Part shown: positions 40,601 through 51,095 of the stretch, piece by piece | Position numbering within the stretch: position 1 is the stretch's first letter | Layout of the letters: every line of letters starts with the position of its first letter | Source: Daphnia pulex | Lineage: Eukaryota > Arthropoda > Branchiopoda > Diplostraca > Daphniidae | Direction of reading: 5' to 3' | DNA: 64,000 bases | Assembly (NCBI RefSeq): GCF_021134715.1 | Contig: NC_060019.1 | Location: 12,724,001-12,788,000, forward strand | Program-made: the position numbers and the translations under genes | Notes under the pieces: model-generated | Databases searched by the model: none | What the model was told of the DNA's origin: nothing | Seen by the model: the letters and a program-made list of their open reading frames with translations, nothing else

Positions 40601-43600
40601 ACCAGTGGCCATCACCACAGCATGAATGTCAGTAGTAACAATTTGAATTTGACGCCCTATCCGAGCCCAATGGTCAGTCCTACACCGTCGTTCTCGTCGC
40701 TACTCAACTCGCTGGCGTCCGTCACTTCGTCGACTTGCAATTCGCCCGTCCCAACGACCACGACGACGCCGGCCTCGCCGCTGGTCAGACGCAATCGATC
40801 GCCGATGCTCTGCTCTCTCAACAAAATGAATTCGGTCCAGTCGTCGTCGTCGACCACCTCCAATCAGAGCCAAGGTTCCACGACGTCTTTGTGCTGCCTG
40901 GCCATGACGGCCACATCGACGCCTTTCGGGGCCCTCCAGCCGGAGCTCTACAAACGCGAAACGGCCATTCACGTCGGATTGCCGGCCGACGATCAAGACC
41001 AATCGGATCATTCAACCAACGAATCCTCATCATCAGATCCTGCTGCCCAGCATCAACATCAGTCGAGTTACCACCAGCAGCAGCAGATGAACAGCAGCAG
41101 CAGTTCGAGGCCCGTTCCCATCTCGACGGCTCCACAAAAGAGCAGCTCGTCCAGCATCCGCAGCAACAGCAACATACCTCTCGGCCGGCTACACTTTCGC
41201 CTCTCGTACGATTTCGATAAATCCGATTTGCTCGTCCACCTCATTGAAGGTACGTACGCATACGCAACTTGTCAATCCTTGCAGGGCTTTTTCGATACGT
41301 AAGATTTGCAATCGTTGCCCAACACTTTCCCCGGGTTTTATTACTATTGGCCGGTCACGCGAGAAAAAGTGTCGACGGTCGTCGTAAAATCCGATTCTCA
41401 GTATGAAATATTCGAAAAGAGTCGAGGAAATCCAGAGGATAAGAAGCAGAAGTAAAAAAGAGTAACACACGAAAGAAAGAATGACTTTTCTATCCGATTT
41501 TGACGTGTACCTTTATCCAGCCTTGTGAATTATTATTATCCAATATATATAACCTTGCCCGGATAAGGTTCTTTTGATGGTACTCGCCTAAAAGCATGAG
41601 GCGGGCCTCGTTGTCAAGGTACTGGGCCGTTTCTTCTTTCCAAGCTCTTCTCGCAATCGATCGATATTCTTAGTCTTGAAGATGTAAACAAGACTTTTTT
41701 CTTTCCCCCAATGTTTTCCTTTTTCCGACATTTCTCTCTGAGAGATTGTTTTTTGTGACTGTTAAAGCAAACGAGTGTTTGAAGACGGAAGTAGCAGCCA
41801 GCCAGCACAAGGCCAACATGTTTGATTTTTTTGATTCTTCTTTGAAGAAATCGAGTTCTCTTATATTTCACAGCAGCTGCTCAGTTGTTCTATCGATCGC
41901 ACCGTCTCTCCATAGGGTCTTGAGTTTCCGTCCTTTTTATTCCGGATCCTTTTCCCACTGTTTCGGCCACTAGGGAATATAGGAGAGAGAGAGACAAAAT
42001 GGTGGGGACTTGTTTTTCCAACATGGCCAATCCCCTACTATTAAGACGGCGGCTTTTTTATTTATTTTTTGAAAATGAGATCTTTGCTGTTGTGGGGGCC
42101 AAACTAATCTGCTTAGTTTTTCATTGATTTGTTAATAGCTCGTGACTTGTCGCTGACGATGGCCACTTTTACGGACGGAAGCGGATCGACTTCTTCTTCG
42201 GGTGGCAGTTGCAGCAGCACCAGCGGCATGGCGGCCGGAATTAGCAACAATCCGAGAGAAGCGCACGTTCGTCTTTTGTTGCAGCCGGAAGTGGACCAGC
42301 GTCGACGACAGTCTGCCCGTTGTCTCCGACTCGGCACCGACACGCAGTGCTTTTTTGACGAGCGCTTCAAATTCCCCGTGTCACACGATCACCTGGCCGA
42401 TAAGACGCTTCGATTCCAGGTAATAATAATAATCACGCTCCCCAGCAGTGCAGTGCCTGTTGGTGTGTTTGCCCGGTGTCGTATGTCTCTCGGACGGACG
42501 GATACAGTTGCTATTTTCGGACGCCTCGTCAAAAATGGAAGGCGTCGCCGAGAGACGCAACTATTCCATCTTGAAAGTACATCGGCCACTGATTGTATGT
42601 ATCGTTCACATAGCGTCAAAGTGCCTGGAACTGCTGCGGTCTTTCCCCAACTAGTTGAAGAGTTTGGGTTGGCGCTGGCCTTCTCAGCGATTCTCAGCTC
42701 AACTCTCTCTCTACCCTCCCTAATAAATAAGAGTTGTTGGGTTAGGGAGATTGAAAGGCCGGCAGTGTGACGTCTGGCGATCGATCCAGCCGCATGTTGC
42801 ATTCGCCGCGCCCCCAAAACAGGTGCGATCACACCTGTCAAACCTAATTAAAAGAAGGACAACAGCTCTCACGGTGGGTCCCTTAATTCCGATGTTGCCA
42901 GTCTCTGCCTCTCAGCTTTCATTCATGACGACGTCGACATTTGTATTATTACGTGGGTTGCGCTGTTTGGTGTGAGCCCTGTACACGGTCACTCGCTTTA
43001 ATGACGTCGCCAGGCCAACGGGAGATTCGTTTTTTTAATCTACACTAGACAATGTCGTGCAGAAGAAGAGCACGGACCCTGGAGACTAATGAGTCGTCCT
43101 TGTTACTCGAGCGCCAATCTATAAAGAAAGTTCCCCATTTAGCCCTTTGGTGGGGTCGCAGTGTCCGCAATGTACCAAATGTATTTAGAGACACTACACA
43201 AGGAAAAAAGGAAAAAAGATCGACCGACATGTCAGATGATTGGCGAAACTTGTGAACGGCTTTTTGATTGAGTTGATTACACGTTATTTCTGATCGATCA
43301 TTATAACAGTAGGGTTGCCTAGCTGAGCTCGGATCGGGATGTAATCAAGACGCAATCAAGGGTAACGATCATTTGATCGGAAACAGCTGCCTCGGAGGGA
43401 AACCCGCACGGCAGCAGCTAAGTTGCGGGATGGTGGTTGGACGATGATTAAAAATCGTTCGTCTTTTTGTTTTTCTTTCTGTACTACTAGATTTGCGAAT
43501 ACGATCGATTTTCACGACCTTGTGTGGTTGGCGACTTGCATTTCTCCCTGGCCGACCGTGAGAATGTCTTTGGCAGCAGCAACGCTGGGCCGGGAGTCGA

Positions 43601-44287
43601 CATCTGGGCGGACGTGATGCGCAACACGGTAGAAAATTGAACAATATTTGAAATCATTCCACTTTTTTAAAATGAAAAATAAATCAAATGTTGTTGATAG
43701 TTACCGGACGAGAGTCGGCCGCAGTTGCTCATCTCGTTAAGTTACCTGCCATCGGCCGAACGACTCACCGTCGTCGTCCTCAAAGCCAAGAACCTGGTGG
43801 TGCCGACCAGCAAAGAAAACATCGGTAAAAATTCCAGCGCGATAGAATTTTCAAAGCCTTTTATTTTTTACCTTTTGAGCCATTTCGTGAATGACTGTTA
43901 TTTTAGATCCTTTGGTCAAATTGTACCTCATGGTGAACGGCAAACGTTTGAAGAAGAAGAAAACAGAGTGCCGTAAAGGCACATGTCATCCTGTTTGGAA
44001 CCAAGCGCTGACATTCACGCTACCGTCGACCAAATTACACAGCTGCACGCTCGAGGTAAATTTCCATTTTTAAATTCTAAATCCATTTTCATTTAAAACA
44101 TTTTTATTTTATTTTTATTTAGATATCGGTGGTGGATCACGGCAGCGAACGCGGCGGTAAAAGTGCCCAATTGGGCTGTTTGGCTTTGGGGCCGGATCAG
44201 AACGCGGCGTCACCTGAGCGCCAACATTGGCAGGACATGGCTCACAACGTGAGGAAATCGATCGCCATGTGGCACTTTCTACACTGA
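34669..44287 (+). CDS. Syt12: Synaptotagmin-12-like membrane protein with two C2 domains
   Basis: Eight exons join in frame to 792 residues: 34669-34998, 38511-38936, 40484-41249, 42139-42419, 43491-43628, 43701-43824, 43907-44055 and 44123-44287. The ATG at 34669 directly precedes one transmembrane helix (AVLGAAVGVGGALFLTLTLL), then a basic stop-transfer. A long Ser/Pro/His/Gln-rich linker (about 60-480) follows. C2A starts near 485 (GRLHFRLSYDFDKSDLLVHL) and C2B near 655 (LLISLSYLPSAERLTVVVLK, then YLMVNGKRLKKKKT), ending in the family motif MWHFLH. The C2B strand resembles vertebrate SYT12, a vesicle synaptotagmin that does not bind calcium. C2A loop 1 is a Ser/Gly-rich insert without the usual aspartates. 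The frame is open upstream to 34613, so the N-terminus may be longer; an in-frame ATG at 40463 could start a form without the membrane helix. Confidence 0.87.
34999..38510 (+). other. Synaptotagmin intron 1 (3.5 kb)
   Basis: Bounded by the donor GTACGT and the acceptor TTTTTTTTAG. It contains a perfect 16 bp inverted repeat at 35560-35603 and short (GA)n tracts near 38090 and 38315. No coding exon was recognised inside it. Confidence 0.7.
35560..35603. repeat. Perfect inverted repeat, 16 bp arms, 12-base loop
   Basis: The left arm ATCAATCAAGTTCCGC (35560-35575) and the right arm GCGGAACTTGATTGAT (35588-35603) are exact reverse complements around a 12-base loop. It lies in synaptotagmin intron 1. 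It is too short for a typical animal microRNA precursor. Confidence 0.9.
38937..40483 (+). other. Synaptotagmin intron 2 with a CAG/CTG inverted repeat
   Basis: Bounded by donor GTGAAA and an acceptor read as TTTTAAAACAG before 40484; that acceptor is pyrimidine-poor and is the weakest border of the gene. It holds facing (GCA)n and (TGC)n tracts at 39112-39130 and 39147-39160, and a TGACGTCA palindrome near 39643. Confidence 0.6.
39112..39160. repeat. Facing (GCA)n and (TGC)n tracts able to form a hairpin
   Basis: Six GCA units at 39112-39130 face a 14-base (TGC)n tract at 39147-39160 about 16 bases away. The arms are complementary over 14 bases. Confidence 0.85.
41250..42138 (+). other. Synaptotagmin intron 3, inside C2A
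   Basis: Donor GTACGT and acceptor TTGTTAATAG. It interrupts C2A in the codon for Ala of the ARDLSL motif. Nothing else was recognised. Confidence 0.7.
42420..43490 (+). other. Synaptotagmin intron 4, inside C2A
   Basis: Donor GTAATA and acceptor TACTACTAG. It separates KTLRFQ from ICEYDRF in the last strands of C2A. No gene was recognised in it. Confidence 0.7.
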
Positions 44288-45152
44288 AACACGAACTAAT
44301 AGAAAGCCACGAAAAAAGAAAGACAAAACTTAACCCCACACACACACAAACAAAAAATTACACGCAACTATTTCATTTATTTAAAACCAAAAACTAGGGA
44401 AATCTTTTTTAAGCGTTTTCATTTTCACACACATATAGGACAATTTAATATTTACATACGATATTCGATTATTCTATTCGGTGTCTGTCGCGTTGGTGCA
44501 TGTCGAAACACTTGATCAACCTGATGTCCGTTGACTCTCTTATATTTTTCGTGTTATCTTAATCTCGGAAGATTTTTCATTTGAAACAACAACGCTTTCA
44601 TTCAGATTCATATTCAATTTATTATTCCAAACATTTATAACATAGACGTAACAGTCCTTTTTGCGTTTGATTGTTTCATTTCCTATTTGTTGCTCGGTTA
44701 TTTTTTCAATGTCAATTCCGATGTTTCGGTCAATGTAATTTCACACAAAACTGGGAGGGGGGACAAACTGCACACACACAAGAAAATTGAACAAATTTGA
44801 TCACGGATGAAAAAAAAAGCCACTCGCCACATTTTTATCTTTTTTTGTCATTGGAGAGAAAAAAAGGATGAAAATACATGTTGAAATCGTCGTCGTCGGG
44901 CTTTCCAAGTGACACAAAAATAGACGAGATTGAACGTTTGTTTGTTTGTTGGCGTTTAAATTTCAACCATTTTCTGCGGTTGTTGCGTGCTGGCATTACC
45001 GGCGGAAGCCACACATATCCTCAGAAAGATTACAGGCGAAAAACGGCCACACGTTTCGGGTGGCTCGTCTCGGGCCAACTTCAAAGTGTTTCACTTGAAG
45101 TCGACAAACCCCACCCAATCGATTGTAGAAGATCAGTGAGACTTGACGGGAG
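44288..45152. other. Synaptotagmin 3' region and spacer before the next gene
   Basis: AT-rich sequence with short CA-rich stretches directly after the stop, probably the 3' untranslated region of the synaptotagmin gene. No confident polyadenylation signal or promoter motif was identified. Confidence 0.45.
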
Positions 45153-46205
45153 ATGACATCGTCTAATATTTTCTGGTCCCTTGGCTTCCTTTATTGGATG
45201 GCAACGATTCCCGTTTTGTATGCAGAAAACTGTACGGTAATTATAGAAAAGTGCGACTGCACCATTTCCTACCAGGTATGTTAAATAATTGCAACAAATT
45301 AGATCGATAAATTGATGGCAATCTCATTTGATCAAATAACAGACGATTGTACTGTGGAACTGCAAAGATGCAACTGTGGATTTACCCGGTTTATACAATG
45401 CTTCAAACAGCAAGAGTTTGATCACAGTTCGCGACTCTACGAGCGTCACTTTACTCAACGATTGGAGGGATGTGCCAGGAAACAACACATCGAAAGAGAT
45501 GCGAGAAGTTTTCTTAATGATGAATAATGTTGAGAAAGTAACAATCAAAACAAACACTTTCGACCAACTTGTCATCAACGCCGTTTTCCGCGACATCAAA
45601 GAGTTGGAATTGTCGGATAAAAGTTTCCTGAGCTGTTGGGGAAGTGTCTGGTTGTTCAAAGACGTTGGTCTAAAAAATTCGCCACATTCAAAAGCTTTCA
45701 GTAGCAGCGATTTGGTTGTCCACAATGGTACTTCGTTCGCGGTGTACGAAAGGCCGAAAGTGACTCCACGACTCAAATTCAGTCAAATCTACGAAGTCTC
45801 TGCCAAAGTTTACGATCTCGGTATCTCTCTTGAAACATTTATTTTCATTTAAACAAATTCCTTAATCTAATTCAATCGTTAATTCGTACAGAAATAACCA
45901 TTTACGCCGTGCTGGCGCTGATAGGAGCCGTCATCCTGACGTTAATCTGCTTAACGATCGTGGTAGCCAGAAAATTCGCTTCGCCATCATCTCGGTCGGA
46001 AAATCTACCTGATGTCATCCAAATTTTAACGCCGGTGCAGAGCAGAAGAAATAAGAATCCCGTCACCAAAGTGTCGAGACTTTCCAAGGCGGTTTTCCCA
46101 AATCGTGGAGCCAACAAGGAGCCTCAACGTGCCAAAACCAACAATCACAAACAAAGAAGTCGACCTCCTCTTCCACCACCGGTAAATCTTTTGAGAAAAT
46201 CCTAA
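45153..46205 (+). CDS. Single-pass membrane protein with possible LRR N-terminal cap, unrecognised family
   Basis: Three exons join in frame to 304 residues: 45153-45275, 45343-45820 and 45892-46205. A signal peptide (IFWSLGFLYWMATIPVLYA) is followed by the cysteine pattern C-x6-C-x-C-x10-C (residues about 27-47), which resembles the cap that precedes leucine-rich repeats. The ectodomain has several N-glycosylation sequons (NCT, NAS, NNTS, NGT) and only a few repeat-like strings such as VFRDIKELELSDKSF. One transmembrane helix lies at about 203-227 (YAVLALIGAVILTLICLTIV). The cytoplasmic tail is basic and ends in a proline motif (RPPLPPP) that could bind an SH3 domain. I do not recognise the family. 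Expected location is the cell surface; function is unknown. Confidence 0.78.
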
Positions 46206-46214
46206 AACCAAAAG

Positions 46215-46220
46215 AATAAA
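46215..46220 (+). terminator. Polyadenylation signal AATAAA of the small membrane-protein gene
   Basis: A canonical AATAAA starts 10 bases after the stop codon. If used, the 3' untranslated region would be only about 30 bases. Confidence 0.5.
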
Positions 46221-49200
46221 ATATTACGAACATCAAAGATAACTATTTGACTCTTTTCTCGATGAAAACGCAAAATGTTGCCCTTCTCAAGAGAGACATC
46301 TAACGACCGGAATCTTTTTCTCTTGCCCCACACAGCACTACGATGTCTGAAATGAACTGGATCTCTCTCCTCCCGTGGATAATTCCGGAAGTATTTCGTC
46401 GCGCAAGACAAATTTGAGCGACATTTAAAATGTTTTAAAAGACATTCCATTTTGACAAATTTGGTATCTGTTGCAATTAGTTGTTGGTAGTAGTGCTTCA
46501 AACTGTGATGTAATTTGTATTTTAGGCTTGTCGACGGGCCAATTACAAACGATTTATGGTTCTTCCGGGTGTATTATTTCACCACTTTTCGGTTCTTTTG
46601 TGGCTTTTTTTCTTTTTTAAAACTTTTCAGGCTCAGCCCCCATTCAACCCTTCAAACTACAAGCCCATTTCACTCGTTTATTGTCGTTCAACCCGTCGTG
46701 TGTGTGAAGCATCCGGATGCCCTTGGAAGTTTCTCCCCCCTCTGCATTTCAATTTGAACAAGTTTGTGGGGTGCCCTGATTAACAACAAGGTCAGCATCA
46801 TCTTATTAATGTCTTTTTGGGTTTCCACCTGCGACACAGCTGCTTGGCCATGTCTTAAGTGACTCTGTCCGCGTTTGCCATAAAACGCTGATTTATCGCC
46901 CAGATGGAGGAGTAAATACTAATACGTAATGGCATTTCCTCTTTGCCAGTCACATCTACTAACTTTCTCTCTCCTTCCTTGTGCTGCTGTGACCGTCTGA
47001 TTTCAATACCAATATTAATATCCACAGTTAAGTTGTACATAATAGAAATTCGTAGAAGACGTGATTTAGTTCCAGTACACGGCTCATATATGGTCCACTA
47101 GCTCTAGCTACCCCACACTCTTTATAGAATAATATTATTCCTTTTTCTTCTTCTTCTTTTTGGCCAGAAGAAGAAGAAAAACAACTTCTGTGTAGAGACC
47201 CCTTTCTCCTATAAATATAGTATAGGCTATTCAATTCCCTCTTCTCATCCTTTCATCCAGCGCTGTGTATAATATTTATTTCGTGAGCCCATTTTTACAC
47301 CCTGCACGGTTTGTTTCGTGAAGCCTAAGGCTGCCCCTTCTTCTTTTTCTTATTTCTTTTTCCGATAAACTTTTCATCCGTTGCTGCTGGGTCTATAAAA
47401 CCCTTTTTCTTTTTATGTGCCAGTGTGTACGTACAGTGTATAATTTCTTCTTATTTCCGAGAAGAAGAAAAAAGGCCGGAGCTCCGCTCGTGTGGTCAAA
47501 AGCTCGTTTTTTATGGACTGATTAAATGGATATTGCATGTTTATCCATAAAGGAGCCAATAACAACAGCTCGACGGACAACAACTGGGAGGGAAAAGAAG
47601 CCGCGCATTCGCCGCGCTCGAGTCCAAAGGTTTTTATTTTTCAAATAAAAATAGGCATTTAAAAAAAAAATACATATTCTGTTTAATGGAATAAATAAAA
47701 TATCTTTTCGGCGGCTATTCGTGAAGAGCAAAGTGAAATTTTATAGGCCCGTTATCACACAAATAATTATTACCATTTTTTTATTTCCAATAGAGAGAAA
47801 AAAAGGCCTGGGGGTTCGTCTTGGCGGGAGAATCGAAATTTCAAATAAGAAATGGCTAAACTATTCCCAGTGCTGCTGTCCAATTCAAAGTGAGGAGAAA
47901 AAAAGAGCCAACGAGAAATGAGCGATCGAATATAACAGATGGAATTCCATCAATGCGCATATCACGGAGAATGCGCCATCACGTCCACCGTTGTGTTCGC
48001 GTACATATTGCTGCCAAATGCTGAATGGCCGTCGTCGTGTCCCCCATGAATCTAGCACTTGCTTTTTTTTGTGTTGTCGCTTGCATGGAAAGTTGTTTGT
48101 CAATATCAACGGTGAGTCGCCTGCGTATATGTTAGACGTCCAAAAATCGAAGGTATAATCTATCTATCGACCCAGGTCCCGCCGTGTGGCAGTATAATAC
48201 ATATATACGACTACTACTACTACTACTACTACCCCACCGAAGAGGAGAACATGATGTAATTGAATTGCGCACGGCTGCCATATATATAAAGTTGGTGCGC
48301 TCCGTGACGTCGAGAGACCCAACTGCAACATAAATAGCCGTATAGACTCACTGGTTCTTCTCCTTCGTGATGGTTTGGCGTTGCTCAAGTTGGACAGGAC
48401 AAGAGTATGAGACTAGACAGGGCAGACGACGACGACGAGGCTTTTATAGGTTTTTATGAAACTTGATGAACGCCGCTAAAGTCTAGGCGAAACCGCTGAT
48501 GTGCTGATATCTCTCACATGGTGACCTCTCTCTGCTCTCATATATGCTTCGCCTATTTCAAAGCAAAGATCTCATCCGTCAACGGCATCAGAGAGCACAG
48601 ACTTGCATCAGCAGTCACGAATTCATCACGTTCCCGAGCGCGGACTCTCCCGCCGGGATATCCCTAACACATACACATATTATACTATACACCCATGTTA
48701 TTTTTTCTCTTTTCTTTCTCTGGAGATGATGATGCGCTCCTTATTTTTCTGTTTTCTTTAGTCTTATTCTCTCCTAGTATAGAGTTGGAAAAAAGATACT
48801 CGAGAGCTGGACAGCAGTCGACGCGGCCGAGTCAAATCTATACAAGTTGCGCCAAGAAACAGTCTACTACACAGCACCAGAAGGCACTCTACTTAAGAGA
48901 GTCGATGGAGATATATATACATATTATGTGTCTGTTCAGAGAGTGCTCTTTTTTGTCTCTGTCCAGTCTTTCTCTATATTGAACCACTGCTGGGATCCTG
49001 GGGGACTGCATTTGCGCGACAGATGCTGGACAGTATATTGCACAACGCGCCACTATATACCGCAGAGGACTTTAGTTTTATTGCAATCGACTACATTCCC
49101 ACCCAATATGGCGTGTATGAAAAACATTCTTGTCCAGATTTTTCTAATTTAAAAAGGGGGGAAATCGACCAAAATATTTTTGGACAACATGGCATTGATT

Positions 49201-51062
49201 TCATGTCTTTTGCACGTGTTGAGGGATCGTTCATCTTGATTTCTTTGCCTCTTGACTATTTCATTACCGAGTATTCGTCGGTGTGTGTCATTATTTTTTC
49301 ATCTTATTTGGATTCTTTTTTTTCTTATTTTCGCCTTCTTTCTCGCGTCTGCGGGCACTTGTGGATGATGGATGGTTTATGCTTCGTGTGCCACGTTTAT
49401 ATTGTTGCGACTCCTTTTCACTACGCTTGATGGTGATGGATGATCAATGGCACAACCCACACACATACTGGCGTATTTTTTTATTTTTTTTTAATCCCTT
49501 TCGGGTGACTCTAATTGTTTTGGTAACAATATAGCCTTTAGTAGTCTGAAAGCAAAACAACCAAAAACACATTCTGTTGTTGTTAATAACAAATGCCAAA
49601 CGGCAATTGAAAAGTTAGTGCCACTGCAAATTGAAAATTGTATCGTCTGCTTTTAATTAGTCGCGGGCTCGCAGCAGCCTGTCGCAGCACGTGGTTTTTT
49701 TTTATTTTCTAAAGTGAAATGTGATCGTTTGACATTAGAGATTAGACTGCCATTTGTAGAAATAACCTTGAAGGATGTGAGTCACGCAGATTATGAGATC
49801 TAAAACGGTTAAGTCTCTTTTTTCCTCCCTGGCATGGCTCAGACGGTTCATCGCACATCTATGATGTAAGTATGATAAGCTAACTTTTTGTTATGTAGCA
49901 TTTAACTCCTCCATCTCTTCAAAGCATGAAAGTTGCCTCTAGTTAACTGAGGTCCAGGCTTATGTATTGGAAGTTGGCTTTTGATTACAGCTTTTGTTGG
50001 GTAAAAAATCCATACAGCAGCGGTCTGCTGTGTGAGGTGGGGGGTAATCATTATACAGCTCGTAATCAGAGTTGCCAAAAAGGCATAGCAAGATGAGTAT
50101 ATATGGTCCATTCTCAAGGCTGGCGTGCAACTTCAGTGTGTGTGCACTGTTCTCTGCCTCTGTGTATGATGATGAAGTTTCATGATTTCCCAGCAGGATG
50201 ACCCCCACTTCTTGGCCTGATTTGGCCCACTAGGGTGCCATGAGCATCCTTGGCTGCTGCAGAGAGTTAGAGACCTAAAGTCGTTATGCCCGCGAAATAC
50301 TTCTACGACCGCCAAGAAAGAAAAGAAGAACCTGTACCGTAATAATTCAAGTCTCACTTCCGAGCTTGAAGCAGCACACACATTGCAGCAGTTAAGCCTC
50401 GAGGGCTTCGAAAGTGGAATGATGGTCGTAGGATTTTCAAACAGGAAAACCCGGCAGTTGCTGCTGCTGAAGTTTCCATCTCTTCATGGCCTGATAAAAA
50501 AACGCGATGAGAATGATCGTCTCTTGCACCATAAAACTTGACGACTGCTGTTTGTTATTAATGTCACCACGCTATATAATACTGTCTCTCTTTTCTTTCA
50601 TTCAGGGATCGAGAGAGTTAATCTTTTGAAGGAGCCGGAGCAAAAGAAAAGGTGAGCTGCTGGAGATTAAGTTATGGACCTGCTTCTAGCTGATGTTTTG
50701 TCTGCTATGCCCTCGACAAGAAAAGGAGAGAAACGACTGGTAATTTTGTCAAATCAATTGACTGGCTCGATCCATTTCCCTTGGGGTCTGAAATTTCCAT
50801 TTTTTCCTTTTTTTATCTGGCGGGATGTTCTGATTCGAGAAAATCAGTTCGCCTGGGTGTTGTGTAGAACCGACTGCATGTCTCACCTTACAGCGGCCTG
50901 CTCGACCGCGCAGTGCATAAATTACCCAGCTCAGAGTCCATCCATCATGGGACAAAAAGGCATGGGCATCTCTTTTGTGCCCAGTCACAGAGTCACCCAG
51001 GTCTCTTGTAACAGCATCCTCCCGCCCCAATAAGGCCAGCGCTGTGGTGTCTAACCGCAGTC

Positions 51063-51095
51063 TCTCTCCTTGCCCAACCATGGGCAAAGGAGAGA
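51063..51095. repeat. Short hairpin with 14 bp stem
   Basis: TCTCTCCTTGCCCA (51063-51076) pairs with TGGGCAAAGGAGAGA (51081-51095) across a four-base loop ACCA, with one bulged A at 51088. Confidence 0.8.

Noticed and set aside
40700..41220. Overlapping open frames on both strands in the synaptotagmin linker exon
   Set aside because: GC-rich Ser/Thr/Gln repeat codons keep other frames open; only the frame leading into C2A joins the flanking exons.
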